Source: SHZL01 sp963784425 (GTDB lineage: Bacteria > Pseudomonadota > Gammaproteobacteria > Xanthomonadales > SZUA-36). From it: a DNA stretch of 64,000 nt. The position numbers and the translations under genes are program-made. Below are positions 45,046 through 52,963 of the stretch, piece after piece. Position 1 is the stretch's first letter. Each line of letters starts with the position of its first letter. Where the stretch lies: positions 155,045-219,044 of the forward strand of contig CAWARM010000006.1 in the NCBI GenBank assembly GCA_963784425.1, written 5' to 3'. The notes below the pieces were generated by a model, which made no database searches, was not told the origin of the DNA, and saw only the letters and a program-made list of their open reading frames with translations.

Positions 45046-46187
45046 AATTGTTCGGAGGCGAGGCGCGCACCCTCGGCCAGCGATGCCAGTTTGGCCCAGG
45101 CAATTTCGGGTTCCACCAGGGCTACGCCGACAAACGTGCCGAAGCCGCAATCGCTGCCAGCAATGACGTTTTCGCGTCCAACTATATTGGCAAAACGCAC
45201 GATGCGTTCTGCCACCAGTTCGGGGTGCTCGATACGGTTTGACATCGACTCGATGACGCCGGGAATCAGGATCTTGTTGTTGGGCACCTCGACATCCTGC
45301 CACACTTTCCACTCGTGGGCGTGGCGGGAATTGGCTGCTTCAAACAGCAAGCCGTCGGCCTTCACGGTCAGGATCAGGTCAATGATGTCCTTGAGTGCAA
45401 CGTCGTGGTGATGCGGTCCCGGGTAGTTGCCCCAGCACACGTGCACGCGCACGCGGTCCGACGGGATTCCTTCAAGCGCTGCGTTCATCACCTCAATATG
45501 GCGGCGTGCGTACGCCCTGAATTCCCCTACCGGGGCGTCCTTGAATTCGCGGTGGCGGGTCATGGCGAGGTCGGGACAATCGAGCTGCAGGAGAAAGCCG
45601 GCATCGACTATGGCCTGGTATTCTGGCTTCATTGCCTCGGCCACTTTCCACAGGAATTCCTCTTCAGTCTTGTAATAGGTGTTGCCGAGAAACATCGACA
45701 CGACGCCTGGGGACGCGGCATTCATGAACGCTTCCTGGGGATGCGCCTGGGCCAGGGCATGGTGGAAATTGGCGATATCGACCATGCGCATCCGCAGTCC
45801 CGCGGGACGCCACCGGTCCATTGCAGGTGGGGCGATTCTTGTTCAGGTGCTTGACGCCCGGGTCGTTGAAATAGCCGCTGGATACATTCGGGAACTCGAG
45901 GATGTCACTGAGTTTCGGCAAATTGGACTGTCCGCCAAAACCCGTCAGCCGTTCCGTTACATAGGTGGCGTAGCTCGGCTTGCTCATTTCCCCATCGCTG
46001 ACGATGTCGATGCCCGCATCCTTCTGGTGTTGCACCACTTCATCCACAGACTTTCTGACGGCCCGGCTAGCTCTTGCTCATCCACCTCTTTTCCATCGGC
46101 CTTGGCAAACATGAGTTCGACCAGGTAGCCGGGACGCGGCAGGCTGCCAACATGGGTTGTGAGAATGCGGTCAGTGCTTCTTTTCAT
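45039..46187 (-). CDS. Cobalamin-independent methionine synthase II-like protein (MetE C-terminal family), two frame breaks
   Basis: About 380 residues from ATG 46187 (GGAG, 7-base spacing). ILTTHVGSLPRPGYLVEL is the family N-terminus, followed by DAGIDIVSDGEMSKPSYATY, NAASPGVVSMFLGNTYY, LQLDCPDLAMTRH, RVHVCWGNYPGPHHHDVALK, LLFEAANSRHAHEW and VIAGSDCGFGTF (zinc-ligand His and Cys). Frame breaks lie near 46055 (one C missing in GCCGGG) and near 45810. Stand-alone members are often found in catabolic clusters, where they probably transfer or remove methyl or other C1 groups rather than make methionine (inference). Confidence 0.82.
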
Positions 46188-46224
46188 GCAGGTCTCCAGA
46201 AAGATAATCAATCCCAAATATCAA

Positions 46225-46983
46225 TTAATATGTCGCCCGGCCGCCACTGGCATCGACGCACTGGGCAGTTATAAAGCTGGCATCGTCCGAGGCGAGGAAA
46301 TGCACTACGGCGGCCACTTCCTCGGCAGTTCCAAACCGTCCCATGGGCGCCTTGCTCAGCATCAGCTTCACTGCTTCGGGCGGCAATTGATCGAGCAGGG
46401 GCGTCGTAACTACGCCCGGCGCCACGCAATTGACGCGGATGCCCTCAAGGATAACCTCCTTGCCCAGGGCTTTGGTCAGGGCAATGATGCCTGCCTTGGC
46501 CACGGAGTAGGGGATCAGCCCGGGCGTCCCTTCTTTTCCGGCAATTGACGAAACGCTGATGATGCATCCGCTGTGCCGTGAGCGCATGTGCGGAATCACC
46601 GCGCGGCTGAGATAGAACACGCTGGACAGGTCCACGTCGAGGACAACCTGCCAATCTTTGTCCTCGAGTTGCCAGATGGGCGCGGTCCGGCCCATGAACC
46701 CGGCGTTGTTGACCAGGATATCGATTTGGCCGAAAGCCTTGAGTGTGTCTGCAACCAGGGTCTGTGCTACATGCGACTGACTCACGTCTCCCGCCAGGCC
46801 AATGGCCCGGAAACCGTTGGCGACGAAGCCTTCAGCCGCCGCCATGACTGCATCCTCACGCAGATCCGCCAGGGCCACGCTGGCGCCTGCCGCGGTAAAG
46901 CGCTTGGCCACGGCCATGCCTATGCCGCCGGCACCACCGGTGATCAGCGCAACGCGCCCTTCGAGGTTCATGAATTCCTGCAT
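46225..46983 (-). CDS. SDR-family NAD(P)-dependent oxidoreductase
   Basis: 252 residues, classical SDR. Cofactor motif LITGGAGGIGMAVAKRF, NNAG at VNNAGFMGRT, catalytic Ser in IISVSSIAGKEG and YxxxK in PYSVAKAGI. Asp in ALADLRED suggests NAD preference. The C-terminus FITAQCVDASGGRATY is typical of FabG-like dehydrogenases. Operon member, 9 bp after the DUF4185 gene and 37 bp before the MetE-like gene. Likely oxidises a sugar or sugar-acid hydroxyl. Confidence 0.93.
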   Translation of the reverse strand: MQEFMNLEGRVALITGGAGGIGMAVAKRFTAAGASVALADLREDAVMAAAEGFVANGFRAIGLAGDVSQSHVAQTLVADTLKAFGQIDILVNNAGFMGRTAPIWQLEDKDWQVVLDVDLSSVFYLSRAVIPHMRSRHSGCIISVSSIAGKEGTPGLIPYSVAKAGIIALTKALGKEVILEGIRVNCVAPGVVTTPLLDQLPPEAVKLMLSKAPMGRFGTAEEVAAVVHFLASDDASFITAQCVDASGGRATY

Positions 46984-46992
46984 TGCATCATT

Positions 46993-48648
46993 CTAGCGCT
47001 TGATGTGTGTGCGCAGCAGGGTGATCCGGTAAGGATCCCACGACGAGGCGTTCCAGATGATGTCAACGCCATCACCGGCCGGCCGGGTCCACTGCTCGAT
47101 GATGTTGGCGCTGTAAAAGAACCCATATTCCTTCGGACTAGCCTCACGTGCCGGTGTATGCGGCGCGCAACCGGGTGCGGTGCAGTCCGGGTGCCGCAAC
47201 ATGCCGCCCGGGCCGTACTGGCCTATCGCGCCGTCGGCAGGGTCACCGGCCGCAATGATGTCCTGTGGCAGTGACCAGGGCCCCCAGGGCTGGTCGGCGG
47301 TGCGCATACGGAATGCGCCGTTGCCGATCACCACATCGGCACATTCCTGGCCGGCAAACAACTCAAGCACACCGCAGTGGGGCAGCACAGGCTCGATCGG
47401 CAGTTTAATAATTCCCCCGCTGTAAAACATGACCCACTTGTTCAGTTCACCCACCCAGGCAACGCTGATCTGGTTGACGACGTCATACATTTCGGTGGCC
47501 TGCACTCCCGGGGTGGATGAATCGAGATCCACCGCCGCTGCATCGCTTTCGCGGGCACTGAACCGGGGCTGGCCCTTTTCATCCAGGCCGCTGAAATACT
47601 GCGGCGCCCATGCGTAATCCGGTCCGGTCGGCAGATCCACGTAAGCGAAATACAGTGCCAGGTCGCGGCCGGTGCTCTTCACCCCGATGAAACCAGGCCG
47701 TCCCCACAGGAATACGCGCGGGTTCTTGCCATTGCCGTCAGCCGGGCGGTAGTCCTGGCGTGATACATCGGCGGCGTCGGCGGGATCGAAATCGTTCACG
47801 GTGCGCAGTGCTACATTGAGAAACCGGTTGGTCTTCCACTCGTGCACGGTGGCGTACATTTTTGGATTGTCGAGGCTGCGCAGGCCGACCAGCAGCTTGA
47901 CGCCCATGGCATTGGTGCGGCCAATAGCGCTGTCGGCCCAAACGGAACTGCCGCGGTCGACACAAAATCCGCTGCCCGCGACGGCGGCGCCACTGGCATC
48001 AGCCATGGTATCGGCGACGCAAGCTTCCGATGAGCCATCGACGCAACCAAACGTCACTCCCTCATCCGTGCTGTAAGGTGGTCCGGCGAAGCCCAGGCCG
48101 TTGTCGCACTGCATCCCATTGCTGCAGTCCGCATCCGAACTGCATCCCTGTGGCTTGAAGGTGAAGAAAATTCCGAATTCGCGGCTGCCGTTGCTGAAAC
48201 CACCGACCGGGGTCTTGAATCCCTCCATGGCATGCCCCGGGTTGATCGCTGCCATTTCGGTGCTGTCCGGATTCTGTCCCAGCTTGATCAGGGGAATGTG
48301 TCCCGGCGCGAATGTGGTGGGATCAGGCCAGTCGGTCAGGCTGATGGATCCGAAGGAGTCGTCGAATGTCCGTCCGGTCGACGCTTCGATGGGATCGCCT
48401 ATGGGATTGGCCATCGTGTCGCCGAAAAGAATCTGCAGCTGGTCCTTGTGCTGGTAGGTGAAGCCGAGGTCCGTGCCGTAATAGGCTATGGGGAAAGGCG
48501 AAACATTATCCGGGTGCAGGGTGGCGCCCACGCCGGTGAAGGGTCCGAGCACAGTGGTTTGCCCCACGGTCGGCTCGGATGCGGCAACGGGAAGCGCCAA
48601 CAGCAGTGTCAGCGCAGTTGCCGACAGTGAGCATATACGGTTCGTCAT
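46993..48648 (-). CDS. Secreted DUF4185-like beta-propeller protein, paralogue 2
   Basis: 551 residues with a signal peptide (ATALTLLLALPVAASEP). Recognisable DUF4185 pattern: YYGTDLGFTYQHKDQLQILF followed by GDTMANPIGDPIEAS, then repeated blades (WVMFYSGGIIKLP; MRTADQPWGPWSLPQDI) and YGFFYSANIIEQWTR near the end. Cysteine-rich inserts (CSSDADCSNGMQC) suggest disulfides. Clear paralogue of the next gene, in tandem. No catalytic role is established; fold relatives include glycan-acting propellers. Confidence 0.82.
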   Translation of the reverse strand: MTNRICSLSATALTLLLALPVAASEPTVGQTTVLGPFTGVGATLHPDNVSPFPIAYYGTDLGFTYQHKDQLQILFGDTMANPIGDPIEASTGRTFDDSFGSISLTDWPDPTTFAPGHIPLIKLGQNPDSTEMAAINPGHAMEGFKTPVGGFSNGSREFGIFFTFKPQGCSSDADCSNGMQCDNGLGFAGPPYSTDEGVTFGCVDGSSEACVADTMADASGAAVAGSGFCVDRGSSVWADSAIGRTNAMGVKLLVGLRSLDNPKMYATVHEWKTNRFLNVALRTVNDFDPADAADVSRQDYRPADGNGKNPRVFLWGRPGFIGVKSTGRDLALYFAYVDLPTGPDYAWAPQYFSGLDEKGQPRFSARESDAAAVDLDSSTPGVQATEMYDVVNQISVAWVGELNKWVMFYSGGIIKLPIEPVLPHCGVLELFAGQECADVVIGNGAFRMRTADQPWGPWSLPQDIIAAGDPADGAIGQYGPGGMLRHPDCTAPGCAPHTPAREASPKEYGFFYSANIIEQWTRPAGDGVDIIWNASSWDPYRITLLRTHIKR

Positions 48649-48664
48649 GGTATTGGGTCACTCT

Positions 48665-50308
48665 TCAGGGACTGATGCGGGTGCGCAGCAACACCACCCG
48701 GTACGGATCCCAGGTGGAGGCATTCCAGATCACGTCAACTCCGCCATCCACTGCTTTGGTCCATTGTTCGATGATGTTGGCAGCGTAAAAAAAGCCATAC
48801 TCATCCGGGTGGTAAAACGCCGTCTGCGAATGCGGCGCGCAGCCCTCGATTGTGCAGGCGGGGTGGTGCAGCATGCCGCCGACGCCGTATTGCCCCGAAC
48901 CCGCTACCTTGGGATCGCCACCGGCGATCACGTCCTGCGGTGGGGACCATGGCCCCCAGGGGTTGTCTGCCGTGCGCATGTGGATGGCGCCGTCACCGAC
49001 CATTACGTCCTTGCACTCGCTGCCGGTAAACAGCTGCAGTGTGCCGCAATCTGGAAATGGCGGCGAAGGCAGGACAGTAATTCCCCCGCCGTAGAACATG
49101 ACCCATTTGTCCAGTGGCTCAATCCAGGCTACCGTCATTTGATTGGTGATGTCGTGCTGTTCTGCGGCCTGGACCCCAGCCTGGCTTGCATCCAGGTCCA
49201 GCGGACGCGCGTCACGCTCATTGGAACTGAACTGCGGGACGCCGCCCACCGTGTGGGTGAAATAATTCACCTTCCAGGAAAACCCGGGTCCCTCCGGCAT
49301 GTCGACATAGGCAAAATAGAGGCCCATGGTGCGCCCGTTGGCGCCGACCCCGATAAATCCAGGCCGTCCCCATATCAGCACCCGCCGCGTGTCGCCGGAG
49401 TCTCTCGCCGTCTGATAATCCTGTTCAGTACCATTTTCCGGTATGAAGCTCTGCACGGTGCGGACTGTCATGTTGAGGAACTTGTTGGTCAGCCAGTGCT
49501 GGATATCGCCATACTTCCTGGGGTCGGTTTCGGAGCGGATGCCAATGCGTTGCTGCAGGGCTACGGCCTGCACCCGTCCGGCAGGCGTGTCGTCCCAAAT
49601 CGTGCTGCCGCTATCGCTGCAAAACCCGCTGCCGGACGCTGGGGCCGCAGTGGTTTCCGGCAGGGTGTTGGCGATGCATGTTCCCACCCCATCAAGACAG
49701 GGCAGCGTCAGGCCGTCCTGCTGGGTATAACTCACACCCACGTAACCCAGTCCGGTATCACAGCTCAAATCGTTGCTGCAGTCCGCATCCGTGGTGCATC
49801 CCCAGGGCTTGGTGACGTTGAATATGGCAAACTCATTATGGCCGTTGCTGAAACCCGCCATCGGCGTTTTACCGAGGTCCATGACGTGTCCCGGGTCCTG
49901 GGCGGACATTTCGCTGGTGCCGGGATTTTGCGCCAGCAGAATCAGCGGAATGTTCTGGCTGGTGATCGCGGCTGGATCGGGCCAGTCGGCTATTGCCACG
50001 GTGCCGAATCCATCATCCTGTCGCGCACCGGTGGACGCTTCTATGGGAGCGTAAGCTTCGGTGGCCCATGTGTCTCCAAACAGAAAATGTATCTGGCCGG
50101 CATACGCGTAGCTGAAACCCAGATCTGTACCGTAGTACTCGATGCGCAGTGGCGCTGCATTGCCTGGATGAAGCCTGGCGTCTGCGCCGGTGAATGGCCC
50201 GATCACCTCAGTAAAAACAACCCGGGGTGCAGACTGGGGTGCAGAGCTCGCGTGACCTGGAAACAGGCCTGTAGTGAGGCTGAGCAATAACAATTGGATT
50301 GGCTTCAT
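48665..50308 (-). CDS. Secreted DUF4185-like beta-propeller protein, paralogue 1
   Basis: 547 residues from ATG 50308 (GGGGA upstream; begins MKPIQLLLLSLTTGLFPG, a signal peptide), chosen over the upstream ATG 50338, which lacks that structure. It shares order and motifs with paralogue 2: YYGTDLGFSYAYAGQIHFLF and GDTWATEAYAPIEASTG, CTTDADCSNDLSC, MRTADNPWGPWSPPQDV and YGFFYAANIIEQWTK. First gene of the leftward operon; operator O5 is 44 bp upstream of the ATG. Confidence 0.82.
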   Translation of the reverse strand: MKPIQLLLLSLTTGLFPGHASSAPQSAPRVVFTEVIGPFTGADARLHPGNAAPLRIEYYGTDLGFSYAYAGQIHFLFGDTWATEAYAPIEASTGARQDDGFGTVAIADWPDPAAITSQNIPLILLAQNPGTSEMSAQDPGHVMDLGKTPMAGFSNGHNEFAIFNVTKPWGCTTDADCSNDLSCDTGLGYVGVSYTQQDGLTLPCLDGVGTCIANTLPETTAAPASGSGFCSDSGSTIWDDTPAGRVQAVALQQRIGIRSETDPRKYGDIQHWLTNKFLNMTVRTVQSFIPENGTEQDYQTARDSGDTRRVLIWGRPGFIGVGANGRTMGLYFAYVDMPEGPGFSWKVNYFTHTVGGVPQFSSNERDARPLDLDASQAGVQAAEQHDITNQMTVAWIEPLDKWVMFYGGGITVLPSPPFPDCGTLQLFTGSECKDVMVGDGAIHMRTADNPWGPWSPPQDVIAGGDPKVAGSGQYGVGGMLHHPACTIEGCAPHSQTAFYHPDEYGFFYAANIIEQWTKAVDGGVDVIWNASTWDPYRVVLLRTRISP

Positions 50309-50351
50309 TGCGGTCCCCACGCGGTTCAATTCAAGCATCGCAGGATATTAT

Positions 50352-50363
50352 CTAACATGTCAG
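50352..50363. promoter_or_regulatory. Operator O5: CTAACATGTCAG
   Basis: One mismatch to the perfect palindrome CTAACATGTTAG. It lies in the divergent gap 50309-50571, proximal to the leftward DUF4185-to-RbsA operon. Confidence 0.7.
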
Positions 50364-50482
50364 TGCCTGTCCACTCACGAAGCTGCCTGCGCGCTACCAG
50401 TTAGTGAATAGTCCACTTGATTGGCGTCGCAAGAAAAACAAGGAGATTGCATTTCATTTCTGGAATCCTGCGCTATCCTGAG

Positions 50483-50494
50483 CTAACATGTCAG
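50483..50494. promoter_or_regulatory. Operator O6: CTAACATGTCAG
   Basis: Identical to O5, in the same orientation, 131 bp away. It is 78 bp upstream of the HpcH-like gene that heads the rightward operon. Confidence 0.7.
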
Positions 50495-50571
50495 TAATGG
50501 ATTTCCGGTCCTTTGGATTTCACACAACAAACCGCGGGGAATGAGGACATGGTAGCTGGACGGAACCGAAA

Positions 50572-51426
50572 ATGAACAAGAAAAGCCTTCCGGCCAAACC
50601 TTGGAAGAACCCAAATTATTTTGCCAATGAGGGCTCCGCCCGGCATGCCGAATTCTTGTTGCGGGGTAACACATTGCGCAAGAAAACAGCTTCTGGATGG
50701 GCGCTCGGCAGCTTCCTGATTGAGCTGCCTGCTCCATCGACCCTGACCGCCATGGCCCTGGCAGGATTTGATTTTGTAGTCCTGGACATGGAGCACTCTT
50801 CCGTCGGGTTTGCCGTGCTCGAGAGCCTGATCGTTGCCGGGCAGGCGGCTGGCTTGACCGTACTGGTTCGCACCTGGGGCGAAGATGCCGGACTGATTGG
50901 AAAAGTTCTGGATATGGGTGCACACGGCATCATGGTGCCCCACGTGGGTACACCGGAACGTGCCCGGGCCATTGTAGAACAGGCGCGCTTTAAGCCCCTT
51001 GGTAATCGGGGGTTTTCTCCGCTGATGAAATTCGATGCACTGGAAGCGCCTCTGCAAATGCTGGGTGAGGCGACCTACGTCGTGGTGCAGATTGAGGGCA
51101 AGGAAGCTTTGACCAGGGCGGCGGATATTGCAACGGTGCCGGGAATCGATGCTATTTTTGTCGGGCCTTACGACCTTGCGCTTTCCCTTGGCGTGCTCCC
51201 GGGAAGTGCGGAAGTACACCAGGCCGCCGAGCGTATTGCCGCAAGCGTGCCTGCCCATCTGGCGCTGGGAATTTATATCGATGATCCGGCCAGCTGTGGA
51301 GAATGGGCGGCGCGACGATTTGCCCTGCAATGCGTCAGTTTTGACGGACGGATGCTGGCGGACGGCGCGCGTCGTGTAGCCGGGACGGCGCTCAATTGCG
51401 TTCAGGAAAAACTCGGTCAGCGTTGA
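50572..51426 (+). CDS. HpcH/HpaI-family aldolase (2-keto-3-deoxy acid aldolase-like)
   Basis: 284 residues. TIM-barrel class II aldolase motifs are ALGSFLIELPAPSTLTAMAL, FVVLDMEHSSVGFAVLESLI, RTWGEDAGLIGKVLDMGAHG, IMVPHVGTPERARAIVEQAR, VVVQIEGKEALTRAADIA (metal Glu) and DAIFVGPYDLALSLG. The family cleaves 2-keto-3-deoxy sugar acids or 4-hydroxy-2-oxo acids to pyruvate plus an aldehyde. The SD is weak. First gene downstream of operator O6. Confidence 0.9.
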   Translation: MNKKSLPAKPWKNPNYFANEGSARHAEFLLRGNTLRKKTASGWALGSFLIELPAPSTLTAMALAGFDFVVLDMEHSSVGFAVLESLIVAGQAAGLTVLVRTWGEDAGLIGKVLDMGAHGIMVPHVGTPERARAIVEQARFKPLGNRGFSPLMKFDALEAPLQMLGEATYVVVQIEGKEALTRAADIATVPGIDAIFVGPYDLALSLGVLPGSAEVHQAAERIAASVPAHLALGIYIDDPASCGEWAARRFALQCVSFDGRMLADGARRVAGTALNCVQEKLGQR

Positions 51427-51479
51427 ACTGGCATGGGGCTGAATTGGGATGCGGCTGAATTTGTAATGGAGATTCGTGC

Positions 51480-52310
51480 GTGAAAACAAGCAACACCCCG
51501 GACGTACCGGTGGCCGATCTGGCGGACAGATTATTCCGGGCAGAACATGAGCGCAGGCCGATTGCGCCCTTGACGGAATTTTTCCCTTCCCTGAGCCTGG
51601 CAGATGCCTATCAAATCCAGCGGCTCAACGTGGAACGGCGCCTGCGGGGCGGGCAACGAATCCTTGGACACAAGATTGGCCTCACTGCCAGGGCCATGCA
51701 GGAAAAATTCGGCGTGAGCGAACCGGACTACGGGCACCTGCTGGATAGCATGTTCCTGCCAGCTGGTTCACCACTGGACCTCGGCGAACTGATCGATCCA
51801 CAAATCGAAGTCGAGCCCGCATTCGTGCTCGGCGCAGACCTCAGGGGGCCGGGCGTAACCATCGCCGATGTGCTGGCTGCGACCGACTATGTATCCGTGT
51901 GTTTTGAAGTCATCGATTCACGTATCGTGAACTGGCAGATAAAACTCCCGGACACGGTCGCTGACAATGGTTCGTCGTCCCGTGTACTGCTCGGTCCGGA
52001 ACGGCACAAGCCCGGGGAACTGGAACTGGATAACCTTGAAACGGTGCTTGAAATCGATGGCAAAGTGCTTGAAACGGGTAACACGCGTGCCATTCTTGGG
52101 CATCCGGCCAGCGGCATTGCGTGGCTGGCAAACGCCCTTGCACCCTATGGCATCGCCTTGGAGGCGGGTCATATCGTCCTTCCCGGAACCTGCATCCGCT
52201 CACGAAAGATCGGTGGGCACCGCGAAGTGAAAGGCCGGATCGAATCACTGGGCGAGGTGACGCTCGCGCTCAGCGGTGAACCGCGTGTTAAAAATACTGA
52301 ATTGTTTTAG
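51480..52310 (+). CDS. 2-keto-4-pentenoate hydratase / FAH-superfamily protein (MhpD-like)
   Basis: 276 residues from GTG 51480 (GGAG upstream). Motifs: LADAYQIQRLNVERRLRGGQ, RILGHKIGLTARAMQEKFGV, DPQIEVEPAFVLGADLRGPG (metal-binding Glu-x-Glu), VCFEVIDSRIVNW and the C-terminal IVLPGTCIRSRKIGG. MhpD-type hydratases add water to 2-hydroxypenta-2,4-dienoates, and related enzymes decarboxylate or hydrate 2-keto acids. It follows the aldolase after 53 bp. Confidence 0.9.
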   Translation: MKTSNTPDVPVADLADRLFRAEHERRPIAPLTEFFPSLSLADAYQIQRLNVERRLRGGQRILGHKIGLTARAMQEKFGVSEPDYGHLLDSMFLPAGSPLDLGELIDPQIEVEPAFVLGADLRGPGVTIADVLAATDYVSVCFEVIDSRIVNWQIKLPDTVADNGSSSRVLLGPERHKPGELELDNLETVLEIDGKVLETGNTRAILGHPASGIAWLANALAPYGIALEAGHIVLPGTCIRSRKIGGHREVKGRIESLGEVTLALSGEPRVKNTELF

Positions 52311-52461
52311 GGAAACTCTGACTAGTTGAGAGTTTCCGCGGCGCAGGGATGTGCCGCCATTTTCAATGACTGTTAGTCTTTGAAAATGAAAGCCAAACAA
52401 AAATCACACTTTTTGTTTGGCGTGCTCTGATAATTCAAGGATGAATTATTCAGAGCCCATT
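52309..52461. repeat. Five-hairpin composite element
   Basis: Five consecutive inverted repeats fill the gap between hydratase and NTF2-like genes. (1) GGAAACTCT/AGAGTTTCC (52311-52337). (2) GCGGCGCA-ggga-TGTGCCGC (52338-52357). (3) ATTTTCAA/TTGAAAAT with inner GACT/AGTC (52359-52387). (4) perfect GCCAAACAAAAA/TTTTTGTTTGGC (52392-52421). (5) GCTCTGATAATTC/GAATTATTCAGAGC (52424-52456). Hairpins 1 and 5 carry end sequences also seen fused at 1943-1970. Confidence 0.85.
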
Positions 52462-52476
52462 TAGGAGGACAGGATC

Positions 52477-52938
52477 ATGAGAGACACGACAGCCAGGGGC
52501 CTGGAGACTACCATGCGGGAATATTTTGATGCGTGTACACAGGCCGACGCCGACCGCATTGCCAGTTACTTCACTGAAGACGCTGTGCACTATTTTCCCG
52601 CAGGCGCACCGCAGGGAACGTTTGTTGGTGCCCGGAACATCGCTGCAGGGTGGGTATCAGCCGTGCAGCGCTTCGGCTCCAGCTGGACCGTTGACCGCAT
52701 TATCGTGGATGCCACTCGGCTGGAAGCGGTGATGGAGTGGACTCATTTCAAACCCAAGCTGGGCATCTATCTGCGCGGTGACGAGTGGTATGTGTTTTCC
52801 CGCGAGGGCCTGATCAAGGAAATCCGCGCCTACTACGCCTGTCCAGCCGCAACAGACCCGGTGCGCACGCACGAGCTCGGTGATTTTGATTACCAGGGTC
52901 TCGGTTATCCCATGGCACCCGTCGGCGCGAAGCGGTAA
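52477..52938 (+). CDS. NTF2-like (SnoaL-type) small protein
   Basis: 153 residues. It starts after a strong SD (TTAGGAGGACAGG). Cone-shaped NTF2 fold pattern: MREYFDACTQADADRIASYF, TEDAVHYFPAGAPQG (conserved DAV..F segment), FVGARNIAAGW, MEWTHFKP and REGLIKEIRAYYA. Such proteins serve as isomerases, hydrolases or dehydratases on small polyketide, steroid or sugar-derived molecules. The reaction here is unknown; it stands between hydratase and dehydratase genes in the rightward operon. Confidence 0.85.
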   Translation: MRDTTARGLETTMREYFDACTQADADRIASYFTEDAVHYFPAGAPQGTFVGARNIAAGWVSAVQRFGSSWTVDRIIVDATRLEAVMEWTHFKPKLGIYLRGDEWYVFSREGLIKEIRAYYACPAATDPVRTHELGDFDYQGLGYPMAPVGAKR

Positions 52939-52963
52939 GCCCCGGATCCAACACAGCCAGCCC

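Noticed and set aside
48488..50290. 600-codon plus-strand ORF opposite the DUF4185 genes
   Set aside because: The opposite strand has two full-length paralogues with signal peptides and conserved motifs; this frame has none.
52309..52461. CRISPR array
   Set aside because: The five units are different palindromes without a constant repeat or spacers, and no cas genes are present.
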